Assembly (NCBI RefSeq): GCF_021532615.1
Contig: NZ_JAKGAQ010000002.1
Coordinates: 968,501 to 1,032,500, forward strand
Length of the DNA: 64,000 bases
Direction of reading: 5' to 3'
DNA from: Octadecabacter dasysiphoniae
GTDB lineage: Bacteria; Pseudomonadota; Alphaproteobacteria; Rhodobacterales; Rhodobacteraceae
In this document: piece after piece, positions 36,502 to 44,203 of the stretch
Position numbering within the stretch: the first letter of the stretch is position 1
How the letters are laid out: each line of letters begins with the position of its first letter
Program-made: the position numbers and the translations under genes
The notes under the pieces: model-generated
Told to the model about the DNA's origin: nothing
What the model saw: the letters and a program-made list of their open reading frames with translations, nothing else
The model's database searches: none

Positions 36502-38145
36502 ATGCAGCGGCACGGTGGGAAAATCTTGGTGGATCAGCTTGTGGCGCTCGGTGTGCGCCGCGTGTTCTCGGTTCCGGGGGAAAGCTTTCTTGCCGCACTG
36601 GACGGCCTTTATGACGTGGGCATCGACAATATTATCTGCCGCCAAGAAGGCGGTGTTGCGATGATGGCCGAAGCCTACGGCAAAATGACAGGCCAGCCCG
36701 GCGTTGCCTTCGTCACCCGCGGCCCCGGTGCAACGAACGCCAGCGCAGGCATTCACATCGCGATGCAGGACAGCACGCCGATGGTGTTGTTCGTTGGTCA
36801 AATTCGCGCGCAAGACCGCGACCGCGAAGCGTTCCAAGAAGTCGATTATAAGGCCATGTTCGGCGGCCTTGCCAAATGGGTGACCGAAGTAAACCAAACC
36901 GAACGTCTGCCCGAATACATCGCCCGTGCGTTCAATGTCGCGACCTCCGGCAGGCCCGGCCCCGTTGTCCTCGCATTACCAGAAGACATGCTATCGGCAA
37001 TGGCCGACGTGGCCGATACCCCGGGCCCCCTCATCGAATTGGCACCGACGTTTTCCAGCGTCGCACAAGACGCGCTGCACTGGCTGTCGGGGTTTGATCG
37101 CCCCCTTGTCGTGGTGGGTGGTCCGCACTGGTCAGCGCAGGCCGCCACCGACCTCGCGGCGTTTGCACAAACCCAAAACCTGCCCGTCGCGCTGGGCTTT
37201 CGCCGTCAGGATTACCTCGACAATCGCCACCTCAATTACGTCGGTGATTTGAATGTCGGCATAAACCCGAAGCTGGCCCAACGTGTGCGTGATGCTGATG
37301 CGTTGCTGGTGATCGGGTCGCGACTGGGTGACATCGAAACCCAAGGCTACACGCTGGTCGATCCCGCCGATCCCCATTGCGCCATCCTGCATGTTCATGC
37401 CGACCCGGGCGAACATGGCCACGTCTACCACCCCGATGTTGCCGTCACTGCAGATGCGGTGTCGTTCACGCGCGCACTATCGCGTCTGCCCGCTTGTGGC
37501 ACCGATTGGGCGGACTGGACCAAAGCCGCCCGCGCTGATTATGACGCTTGGAAAACACCCCAAGACACCCCCGGCGATGTGAAGCTTGAACAGGTCATTG
37601 CGTGGTTGTCCGATAACCTGCCCGATGATGCAATTCTGACAAATGGCGCGGGCAACTACGCCGCCTTCCTGCACCGCTATTTCGTGTTCAAAGGGCACGG
37701 CACACAACTCGCCCCGACGTCTGGCTCTATGGGCTACGGATTTCCCGCCGCGATTTCGGCCAGCCTTGAACACCCTGATCAAACGGTTGTCTGCCTCGCG
37801 GGGGATGGGTGTTTCCAGATGACATTGAATGAAATGTCCACCGCCGCCCAACACGGCGCGACCCCGATCACCATCGTCGTCAACAATGGCCGCTATGGCA
37901 CGATCCGCATGCATCAGGAAAAACACTACCCCGGGCGGGTGTCAGGCACACAGCTGACCAACCCCGATTTTGCAGCCCTCGCCCTTGCCTACGGAGGCCA
38001 CGGCGAAACCGTGACGAAAACCGCTGATTTCCCGGCCGCCTTCAACCGCGCCCAAAACAGCGGCAAACACGCGGTGATCGAATTGCTGGTCAGCGAAGAT
38101 GCCCTATCAACAAGCCTCACCCTCAGCGGATTGGCAGGTCCATAG
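36502..38145 (+). CDS. Thiamine-pyrophosphate enzyme, acetolactate-synthase-large-subunit-like
   Basis: The 547-residue protein has the three-domain layout of TPP decarboxylases. The N-terminal PYR domain shows GVRRVFSVPGESFLAALDGLYD with the catalytic Glu. The central domain is around residues 190-330, and the C-terminal PP domain has SGSMGYGFPAAISASL and CLAGDGCFQMTLNEMST, the GDG motif for Mg-TPP. It is not a biosynthetic IlvB with regulatory partner, since no ilvH is nearby. The substrate could be a 2-oxo acid. An AGGAG ribosome binding site precedes the ATG. Confidence 0.9.
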   Translation: MQRHGGKILVDQLVALGVRRVFSVPGESFLAALDGLYDVGIDNIICRQEGGVAMMAEAYGKMTGQPGVAFVTRGPGATNASAGIHIAMQDSTPMVLFVGQIRAQDRDREAFQEVDYKAMFGGLAKWVTEVNQTERLPEYIARAFNVATSGRPGPVVLALPEDMLSAMADVADTPGPLIELAPTFSSVAQDALHWLSGFDRPLVVVGGPHWSAQAATDLAAFAQTQNLPVALGFRRQDYLDNRHLNYVGDLNVGINPKLAQRVRDADALLVIGSRLGDIETQGYTLVDPADPHCAILHVHADPGEHGHVYHPDVAVTADAVSFTRALSRLPACGTDWADWTKAARADYDAWKTPQDTPGDVKLEQVIAWLSDNLPDDAILTNGAGNYAAFLHRYFVFKGHGTQLAPTSGSMGYGFPAAISASLEHPDQTVVCLAGDGCFQMTLNEMSTAAQHGATPITIVVNNGRYGTIRMHQEKHYPGRVSGTQLTNPDFAALALAYGGHGETVTKTADFPAAFNRAQNSGKHAVIELLVSEDALSTSLTLSGLAGP

Positions 38146-38187
38146 GCTTCATCTAGGCCAAAAAACTCTCCCCGAAGGGCCGGTTTC
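38145..38187 (-). repeat. Dispersed repeat copy a, terminator-like
   Basis: This intergenic stretch carries, on the minus strand, a short GC-rich hairpin with TTCG loop, then AGAG, a run of six T, and GGCCTAGATGAAG. The same core recurs at 46406 and 51193. Here it lies immediately after the stop of the minus-strand aminotransferase gene, where it could end transcription. Confidence 0.7.
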
Positions 38188-39511
38188 AACCAGACAATTG
38201 CGCCCGCAGTCTCGCGCCAATCTCGTCAACAACCTCTTGCGTAATCGTAAGGGGCGGCGACATGCACAGCGCGTCCCCCACGGGGCGCACGATCACACCT
38301 GCGTCCCACAAACCGGCATAGGCGGCGCGGCCCGCAGTGCCGACATCCCCCTCGGCATGCAAATGCACCGCCCCGATAATCCCGCAATTGCGCACGTCCA
38401 TCACCGCCGGCAAATCGGTCAGACTGTGCAACATGTCTTCCCAAGGTCCCGCCATCGTCGCGGCATTTTCAAAGATCTTACCGTCACGGTAGGCATCCAG
38501 CGTCGCAATACACGCCGCAGACGCCAGCGGATGGCCGGAATAGGTGTAACCGTGGAACAAATCCGGCATGGCCTTGGGGCCATCACGAAACGCATCACGC
38601 ACCGCCGCCGTGGCCAACACGCCGCCCATCGGCACCGTCGCGTTGGTCATACCCTTGGCGCAGGTCACAAGGTCTGGCATCACGCCGAACGCCTCATATG
38701 CGAACGGGGTGCCCATCCGCCCGAACCCTGAAATCACCTCATCAAAAATCAGCAAAATCCCGTGCGTGTCGCAAATTTCGCGCAACCGCTGCAAATAGCC
38801 GACGGGCGGTGGATATACTCCGCCAGCCCCGGAAATCGGCTCAACGATACAGGCCGCAATCGTGTGTCCGCCGTGCAAATTGCACAACCGTTGCAGATCA
38901 TCCGCCAGCGCGGCTCCGTGTTGCGGCAACCCGCGTGAATTCACATTCTCGGGCAACGATGTGTGCCGCAGATGCGCGACAGACGGATAAAGCGTACCAA
39001 ACTGCCCCTTGTTCAGCCCCAGCCCGCCAACCGACAGCCCGCCAAAATTGATCCCGTGATAGGCCTTTTCACGCCCCACAAGCATCCGCCGCTGCCCCTC
39101 GCCACGCGCATGATGATAGGCCAGCGCGATTTTCAGCGCGGTATCCACGGCCTCGGACCCTGAATTGGTGAAAAATACATGATCAAACCCGGGCGCAAGG
39201 TCGACAACACGCGCCGCCGCCTCAAACGCAATCGGATGGCCCTGACCGAACGCATGGGCAAAATCCAACGTCGCGGCCTGTTTCTGAATGGCCGCCGTGA
39301 TGCCCGGGTGATTGTGCCCCGCGTTGCAACACCACAAACCGCCGGTCCCATCAATCAACCGATGCCCGTCAACGGTGGTGTAATGAACCCCCTGCGCGCC
39401 AGCAATCAGCCGCGGGTTTTCCTTGAACATCTCGGCGGACGTGAACGGCATCCAAAAGCTATCAAGGTCATTGGGGATACGCCCCTGCGCAAGAGGCAAA
39501 TCATCAGGCAT
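38186..39511 (-). CDS. Class III aminotransferase (omega-amino acid:pyruvate type)
   Basis: The 441-residue PLP enzyme matches aspartate-aminotransferase-superfamily class III, such as beta-alanine or putrescine:pyruvate transaminases. Diagnostic parts are DSFWMPFTSAEMFKENPRLI, FTNSGSEAVDTALKIALAYH, LIFDEVISGFGRMGTPFAYE and the PLP lysine in TCAKGMTNATVPMGGV. The start ATG at 39511 has an AAGGAG ribosome binding site; an in-frame ATG 48 bases earlier is unlikely. It is convergent with the TPP enzyme. The tandem Lin0512 genes lie upstream on the same strand, separated by 63 bp. Confidence 0.92.
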   Translation of the reverse strand: MPDDLPLAQGRIPNDLDSFWMPFTSAEMFKENPRLIAGAQGVHYTTVDGHRLIDGTGGLWCCNAGHNHPGITAAIQKQAATLDFAHAFGQGHPIAFEAAARVVDLAPGFDHVFFTNSGSEAVDTALKIALAYHHARGEGQRRMLVGREKAYHGINFGGLSVGGLGLNKGQFGTLYPSVAHLRHTSLPENVNSRGLPQHGAALADDLQRLCNLHGGHTIAACIVEPISGAGGVYPPPVGYLQRLREICDTHGILLIFDEVISGFGRMGTPFAYEAFGVMPDLVTCAKGMTNATVPMGGVLATAAVRDAFRDGPKAMPDLFHGYTYSGHPLASAACIATLDAYRDGKIFENAATMAGPWEDMLHSLTDLPAVMDVRNCGIIGAVHLHAEGDVGTAGRAAYAGLWDAGVIVRPVGDALCMSPPLTITQEVVDEIGARLRAQLSG

Positions 39512-39574
39512 GTCAGGTCTCCTTTTGAAGAACCCTACACGCCTAAAACTTTCTGCCAAGCCCAGTGTTGTGCG

Positions 39575-39919
39575 TTAGTGTTGGGGCGGCAAAAACGCCT
39601 CGACTGCGGCGGATGCGATCACGATGACATTGCCGTTGTCCGGGTTGGTCACATTCAACCCGCCCAGCACCGCCGTCACCGTTGCGCGCCCCCGTGGCAG
39701 TGTCGCGGCCAGCGCGTCACAATCCACTGCGTCAGGATCTTGCACACCGACGGTCACCTGCACGCGCATGGCGTCATGGCTCAGCCCCGTGGCCTCAAAC
39801 AATGGAATGCTCGAATGGCGCAGCGCGTCTTCAATCGCACGGGTCGCGGCCTTGGTGTAGTCTTGGCCGTACAGATCATTGCCCATGCCCATTTCGATGA
39901 TAAATCTCTGATCGCTCAT
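39575..39919 (-). CDS. Lin0512 family protein (first copy)
   Basis: The 114-residue protein matches the uncharacterised Lin0512 family (TIGR02058). The N-terminal IEMGMGNDLYGQDYTKAATRA corresponds to the family's GxGxDxHG region. The middle VQVTVGVQDPDAVDCDALAATLP and the end GNVIVIASAAVEAFL are shared with the neighbouring copy. The function is unknown, and no catalytic site is established. It overlaps the second copy by 4 bp, which suggests a heteromeric complex. Confidence 0.85.
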   Translation of the reverse strand: MSDQRFIIEMGMGNDLYGQDYTKAATRAIEDALRHSSIPLFEATGLSHDAMRVQVTVGVQDPDAVDCDALAATLPRGRATVTAVLGGLNVTNPDNGNVIVIASAAVEAFLPPQH

Positions 39920-40251
39920 GCGGGCAACTCCAACGCGACAGACAAGGCAACATTGGCGATAACCGTGGGCAAACCGTCAGGGCGCGGCACATCCAGCCCG
40001 CCTTTGACCACCGAAAATTCCAACTGCCCGTAGGGAAAAATATCCGCCAAAGCCGCAGTGTCCACGCGGTCAGGTTCCTGCACGCCAATCTCAACCGTAA
40101 TCTGCATCGCCTCTTTGGGTTGGCCATAAAGCTCTGCCAGATTGATGGAATTGTGCCACAACGCATCCTGCAACGCGCGCCGCGCGGCTTGCGTATAATC
40201 CTGACGGCGCAGCGACGTGCCCATCCCGAATTCAGTCAACAGCCGTGTCAT
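39916..40251 (-). CDS. Lin0512 family protein (second copy, divergent motif)
   Basis: The 111-residue protein is a paralog of its neighbour, with the shared EFGMGTSLRRQDYTQAARRALQDALWH, VEIGVQEPDRVDTAALADIFP and GLPTVIANVALSVAL. Its glycine motif GMGTSLRRQD lacks the Asp and the second Gly found in the other copy (GMGNDLYGQD). The two genes overlap by 4 bp and are of almost equal length, so they look like a duplicated subunit pair in which one member may have lost ligand binding. Confidence 0.85.
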   Translation of the reverse strand: MTRLLTEFGMGTSLRRQDYTQAARRALQDALWHNSINLAELYGQPKEAMQITVEIGVQEPDRVDTAALADIFPYGQLEFSVVKGGLDVPRPDGLPTVIANVALSVALELPA

Positions 40252-40263
40252 ATCGATCCCTTT

Positions 40264-41211
40264 TCATAACCATTTTAACGCGCGCAACAGCAGGTATAAC
40301 ACCAGACCCAGCACCGCAGACGCAAGGCAAAGTGCTGCAAAAGCCCATTCCGCCTCAACCCCCGGCATGCCCGCGACATTGACGCCAAACAATCCTGTCA
40401 AAAACCCGAGCGGCAAGAAAATTGCAGCAATGATGCTCAGGACGTATCCGTTGCGGCCCAGCGTCGCCGCCGCCTTCGCGTCCAGATGTTCCTGCAAGGC
40501 GGCCATGCGATCCCGCTCGGCCTCCAACGCCTCCACCGTGCGTGCGGCGCGGTTGGCAGTTTCCAAAACATGTGGGGCCGTTGCGGCATCAACCAGCCTG
40601 CCCGTCGCACGGGCAAGATCAAACAACGCGTCCTTCTGTGGCCCGATAAACCGCTTCAGCTTGATCAGCGTCTGGCGCAGATCAAGAACATCTTCGCGGT
40701 CAATGACCTCATCCGCCAGAATGGCATCTTCAAGCAGATCAACGCGGTCTTCTAGGCCCAGTGACACAGTTTCAATCCGAAGCGTCAGCCCCTCGGCCAC
40801 TTTGGCAAGGAACGCAGCAGGCGATGCAGGCGCTGTGCCCGAATCCGCCTGCGTGCGAATATCATCGACGGCCATGATACGGCGCCGGCGCAGGGTAATA
40901 ACCCGCGTTGGCGTGGCCCAGATGCGCAAGGCAACCATGTCTTCTGGATCAGCCCCATCATTGAGATTTACGCCGCGCAGGTTAATGAGCGCACCTTCGG
41001 CAAGCTCATCGAAACGGGGCCGTGTTTCGGGCAATTGCAGCGCCACCGCGACAGCATCAGGCACCTCATTGCCCAACCAATCGGCAAGATCAACGTCCGC
41101 CAAATCCAGATGCAGCCAACGCCAGCCCGCGCCCGGCGGGTCCTGGATCGCGCAGGGTGTCGCCGTGCCATCAGCGGCAATATCGAATGCGCAAATGGGG
41201 GTTGGCCCCAC
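40264..41211 (-). CDS. zntB: CorA-family zinc/divalent cation transporter, ZntB-like
   Basis: The 315-residue protein is a CorA/ZntB-type channel. It has a long soluble helical N-terminus with DREDVLDLRQTLIKLKRFIGPQKDAL and ALEAERDRMAALQEHL, then two membrane segments. The first ends with LPLGFLTGLFGVNVAGMPG; the pore motif is GVN rather than the GMN of CorA, as in ZntB. It probably moves Zn2+ or related cations. It follows cobO on the same strand with two bases between, so both may share a transcript. Confidence 0.9.
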   Translation of the reverse strand: MGPTPICAFDIAADGTATPCAIQDPPGAGWRWLHLDLADVDLADWLGNEVPDAVAVALQLPETRPRFDELAEGALINLRGVNLNDGADPEDMVALRIWATPTRVITLRRRRIMAVDDIRTQADSGTAPASPAAFLAKVAEGLTLRIETVSLGLEDRVDLLEDAILADEVIDREDVLDLRQTLIKLKRFIGPQKDALFDLARATGRLVDAATAPHVLETANRAARTVEALEAERDRMAALQEHLDAKAAATLGRNGYVLSIIAAIFLPLGFLTGLFGVNVAGMPGVEAEWAFAALCLASAVLGLVLYLLLRALKWL

Positions 41212-41213
41212 GT

Positions 41214-41822
41214 TTAGAATTCCACGCCAATCTGCGCCTTGATCCCGCTGCGGAACGGGTGTTTGACCAGCTCCATCTCTGTGACAAGATCAGCAATCTC
41301 GATCAGGTCGGCATGGGCGTTGCGCCCCGTCAGCACGACGTGTGTCATCTCGGGCTTTTCCTCAACCAGAAATTCGACGACGTCGGCAATCGGCACGTAA
41401 TCATAGCGGATCGCGATGTTGATTTCGTCCAGCAGCACCATGGAATTGCTTTCATCGCGGATCAGCTCTTTCGCCTTTTCCCACGCGGCCAGCGCCATTT
41501 CCGTGTCGCGCGTTTTGTCTTGCGTTTCCCAGGTAAACCCTTCGCCCATGGTGTGGAACGCACATTCATCCGCAAACTTATCAAGGATCAAATCCCGTTC
41601 ACCCGTGGACATCCCGCCCTTGATGAACTGCACAACACCGCATTTCATCCCATGCGCGATATGGCGGAAAATCATCCCGAACGCGGCGGATGATTTGCCC
41701 TTTCCCTTGCCGGTATGAACAATCACCAGACCCTTTTTGTCGGTCTTGGTCGCCATGATCTTATCGCGCGCGGCCTTCTTCTTGGCCATTTTCATTGCGT
41801 GGCGGTCTGCATCTTCGCTCAT
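41214..41822 (-). CDS. cobO: Cob(I)yrinic acid a,c-diamide adenosyltransferase
   Basis: The 202-residue enzyme transfers adenosyl from ATP to the cobalt of corrinoids. The P-loop VIVHTGKGKGKSSAAFGMIFR lies near the N-terminus. Conserved GVVQFIKGGMSTGERDL, MGEGFTWETQ and NSMVLLDEINIAIRYDYV identify the CobO/BtuR family. It begins with a basic, Lys-rich N-terminal stretch. It starts the minus-strand pair with zntB, and its upstream region has no visible riboswitch. Confidence 0.96.
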   Translation of the reverse strand: MSEDADRHAMKMAKKKAARDKIMATKTDKKGLVIVHTGKGKGKSSAAFGMIFRHIAHGMKCGVVQFIKGGMSTGERDLILDKFADECAFHTMGEGFTWETQDKTRDTEMALAAWEKAKELIRDESNSMVLLDEINIAIRYDYVPIADVVEFLVEEKPEMTHVVLTGRNAHADLIEIADLVTEMELVKHPFRSGIKAQIGVEF

Positions 41823-41899
41823 CTCGTGGCCTCTTTCGTATAAAGGAATTGTTAACTCTGATCTGAAAGGAAGGTTAACAGACCCTTAGGAGTGTTGGA

Positions 41900-42208
41900 A
41901 TGAAATTTAGGACGGCATCAGCCCTTATCTGCGCCGTGACAGTGGCCGCATGCGACACCCCGTCACCAGAATTTCGCAACGTTCCCGCGCAGGTCGTCAC
42001 CGTCGGGCAAAGCGTGTTCGAAGTCCGCCGCAAGGGCACAACGGTCGAACTTTTGCGCACCAACGCTGAATACGCGCCAACCTTCGCCAGCATTATCCCC
42101 CGCGCCGCGCAGGCCGTTCAAATGGCCACAGGCTGCACCGCCCGCCCGCAATCTTGGACGGGCGAACAGACGTTGATGCAGGTCGAAGTCGACTGCCCCG
42201 ATACCTGA
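41900..42208 (+). CDS. Hypothetical lipoprotein, 102 aa
   Basis: The signal sequence FRTASALICAVTVAACDTP carries a lipobox (VAAC) with lipidated Cys18. The mature part has three more cysteines at most and a patterned beta-type middle (FEVRRKGTTVELLRTN). An AGGAG ribosome binding site precedes the ATG. I recognise no family. It converges on another hypothetical lipoprotein gene with no space between stops. Confidence 0.7.
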   Translation: MKFRTASALICAVTVAACDTPSPEFRNVPAQVVTVGQSVFEVRRKGTTVELLRTNAEYAPTFASIIPRAAQAVQMATGCTARPQSWTGEQTLMQVEVDCPDT

Positions 42209-42748
42209 TCAGCGCAGTTGGACAATGATCTGGTTGTAGCCGAAATCATCGTTCAGATTGTCGCGGTTCGCCTCATTGACGGCACCAATGATGATCGCAC
42301 CCAGCAAACCCGTTCCAGCGGCAGACGCATTGCGCTGTTGCGCGGTCATATTCACGACGCTGGACGTAACGGACCCGGACGTTTCCGGTGTCGTGCAGCG
42401 CACAAACAACGCAGGCGAATTCGGCCCGTAATCAGGCACGATCAGGTTCGCAGGTGTCGTGAACGATGCCTTGTACACGCCAGAATCCAGCGAACACGGA
42501 ACGCCCGAAATCTCGCCGCGGCCACCTTCGCTTAGCGGTCCAAACGTGCGGATCGCGACTGTATTTTGTCCACGAAACGCCGGCACCGGATTCCCGCGTG
42601 CCCGCTGGCGCGCATAGACATCAAGACCAACAGCATTGCTGGCGACGTTCGGCGTGACCGTAATTGGTGGTTGAGTGATTTCCGCTTGCGCACAGCCCAG
42701 CAATGTACCGGCCAAGACGGCAAGCCCCAAGAATTTCTGAATTTTCAT
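42209..42748 (-). CDS. Hypothetical lipoprotein, 179 aa
   Basis: The N-terminus MKIQKFLGLAVLAGTLLGC has a lipobox with Cys19, so it is probably anchored in the envelope. The mature domain contains a QRARGNPVPAFRGQNTVAIRTF segment and VPCSLDSGVYKASFTTPANLIVPDYG, suggesting a beta-rich fold. A hydrophobic Gly/Ala stretch, GTGLLGAIIIGAVN, lies near the C-terminus. No family is recognised. AAGGTAA upstream of the ATG is the ribosome binding site. Confidence 0.75.
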   Translation of the reverse strand: MKIQKFLGLAVLAGTLLGCAQAEITQPPITVTPNVASNAVGLDVYARQRARGNPVPAFRGQNTVAIRTFGPLSEGGRGEISGVPCSLDSGVYKASFTTPANLIVPDYGPNSPALFVRCTTPETSGSVTSSVVNMTAQQRNASAAGTGLLGAIIIGAVNEANRDNLNDDFGYNQIIVQLR

Positions 42749-42941
42749 AAATAGTTACCTTCTACTTCCCAAGTCAGACCGTAGCGGACACCACCCCAGA
42801 TTCGCAACCTTGAGGGGAGTCTAATTGCTTTGGCGCAGATCCAGCCCGCCCTCTTAGAAATCAAAACGGTTAACGATTGCTTCCCAGACGCGATCCTTCC
42901 TGCAAAGATGGCCCAAGCCAACAGCACAAAAGGGGCGTATT

Positions 42942-43592
42942 ATGTTTTTTCTCGTTTGGGGATCACGCGGTCGCAACAAAGAAATCGGCGCGGGGGAATT
43001 CTATTGTCCCGATTGCGATGATCACCGCGGTTACAAAAAGATCGCCGTGACCCGTTGGTTCACCTTGTACTGGATTCCGATTTTCCCGATGGGCAAACCG
43101 GTTGGCGAATACGTTGAATGCGGCACTTGCAAATCCACCTTCAACGAACGCGTTTTGTCTATGGACCCCAAAGCCGCCGCCGAAAAATTCGAAGCCGCGT
43201 TTTCAATTGCAGCCAAGCGGGTGATGTTCAAAATGGCGCTGGCCGACGGCGAAATCGACCAATCCGAAATCGATACAATCACCCAAGCCTTCGCCAATAT
43301 CGCCAAGCGTGAAATTGACCCCGCCGACATCGCCGCCGAACTCGAGGCCGCCAAGGATGATCCGCGCCCCGTGGCCGATTACCTGCGCGAAGTGGCCCCC
43401 GGCATGAACGACACGGGCAAAGAACTCGTGCTGCGCTCCGCCATTGCCGTGGCCAAAGCAGACGGCCACATCGACGACAGCGAAATTGCGGAAATGCACG
43501 ACCTCGCCTTCGCGCTTGATCTGCCCAAGGCCTATGCAAACGGCATCTTCATGGAAGAAGGCGTCACCCAGATCACCAAACGCGCGGCATAG
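42942..43592 (+). CDS. Zinc-ribbon and TerB-like domain protein
   Basis: The 216-residue protein combines two parts. Residues about 1-65 form a zinc ribbon with two CxxC knuckles (CPDC at 22-25 and CGTC at 60-63) around a hydrophobic YKKIAVTRWFTLYWIPIFPMG. The remainder is a TerB-like helical domain with the acidic repeats ALADGEIDQSEIDTI and AKADGHIDDSEIAEM, each reminiscent of the metal-binding helices of TerB. The hydrophobic ribbon may associate with membranes. The role is unknown. AAGGGG before the ATG is the ribosome binding site. Confidence 0.82.
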   Translation: MFFLVWGSRGRNKEIGAGEFYCPDCDDHRGYKKIAVTRWFTLYWIPIFPMGKPVGEYVECGTCKSTFNERVLSMDPKAAAEKFEAAFSIAAKRVMFKMALADGEIDQSEIDTITQAFANIAKREIDPADIAAELEAAKDDPRPVADYLREVAPGMNDTGKELVLRSAIAVAKADGHIDDSEIAEMHDLAFALDLPKAYANGIFMEEGVTQITKRAA

Positions 43593-43715
43593 TCAGTGAA
43601 GGTAGGTGAACGCGCCGCCCATGACTGCCGTTAAGGTTGAGGGGGAAATTATCGGTTTTTCCCCCTATTGATCCGGCCCTGAATTGACGACCCTGTCATC
43701 GAGGGGGGCCGGGCA

Positions 43716-43784
43716 ATGCGTGTATTTTCATTAGTGCTTTTGTTGTTGTACCTCGGCGTTGCTGCATTGGCAGCCGGGTTTTAG
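43716..43784 (+). CDS. Possible micro-protein, 22 aa, hydrophobic
   Basis: An ATG after a GAGGGGGG ribosome-binding-like stretch opens a frame reading MRVFSLVLLLLYLGVAALAAGF. It is one predicted membrane helix with a single basic residue at the N-terminus. It overlaps the convergent GFA gene by 4 bp. Proteins this small cannot be judged by composition alone, so this is tentative. Confidence 0.35.
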   Translation: MRVFSLVLLLLYLGVAALAAGF

Positions 43785-44203
43785 GTTTCTTGGCCCCCTT
43801 CGCCCCCCAAGGCAGAAATCGTACCTGTATGCTTGGGTAAATCATCGCTCGGCGCGGCCCAGTCCAGCCGTTCTTCCCAGTGGTAATGCTCATTGGGTTT
43901 GAACGTATGGGGGTCATCCAGCAGCGCGGCGTAAAAATGGATCTCATCGGGCCAGCGCGCTGATGTGTAGGCCACGGGCGCACCGCAGGTCCCGCAAAAA
44001 TAGCGCGCCTGACCGGGGGAGCTTTCGAACACTTTGGGCGCATCGCCGGTCCACCGCCAAGTGCCATTCGCAACGCCGATAAACGTGGTGAACGGGCTGG
44101 CCGTCTGGCGGCGACAACTGTCGCAATGACAATGGCCCGCAAACAAAGTGTCGCCATCGTATTCAAATGCGATGCCACCGCACAAACAATGTCCTGTCTT
44201 CAT
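43781..44203 (-). CDS. GFA family protein (glutathione-dependent formaldehyde-activating-like)
   Basis: The 140-residue protein has the zinc-binding pattern of GFA/CENP-V-type enzymes: GHCLCGGIAF at the start, AGHCHCDSCRRQTASPF, and YFCGTCGAPVAYTS. These cysteines bind two Zn2+ in the Gfa family, but many members have no known activity on formaldehyde. Its ATG overlaps the cobN stop in an ATGA-type junction, so it is translated from the cobN message. A link to cobalamin synthesis is unproven. Confidence 0.9.
   Translation of the reverse strand: MKTGHCLCGGIAFEYDGDTLFAGHCHCDSCRRQTASPFTTFIGVANGTWRWTGDAPKVFESSPGQARYFCGTCGAPVAYTSARWPDEIHFYAALLDDPHTFKPNEHYHWEERLDWAAPSDDLPKHTGTISALGGEGGQET

Noticed and set aside
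41823..41899. Two GTTAAC sites as an operator before the 102-aa lipoprotein gene
   Set aside because: A six-base palindrome occurring twice in an AT-rich spacer is not enough evidence.
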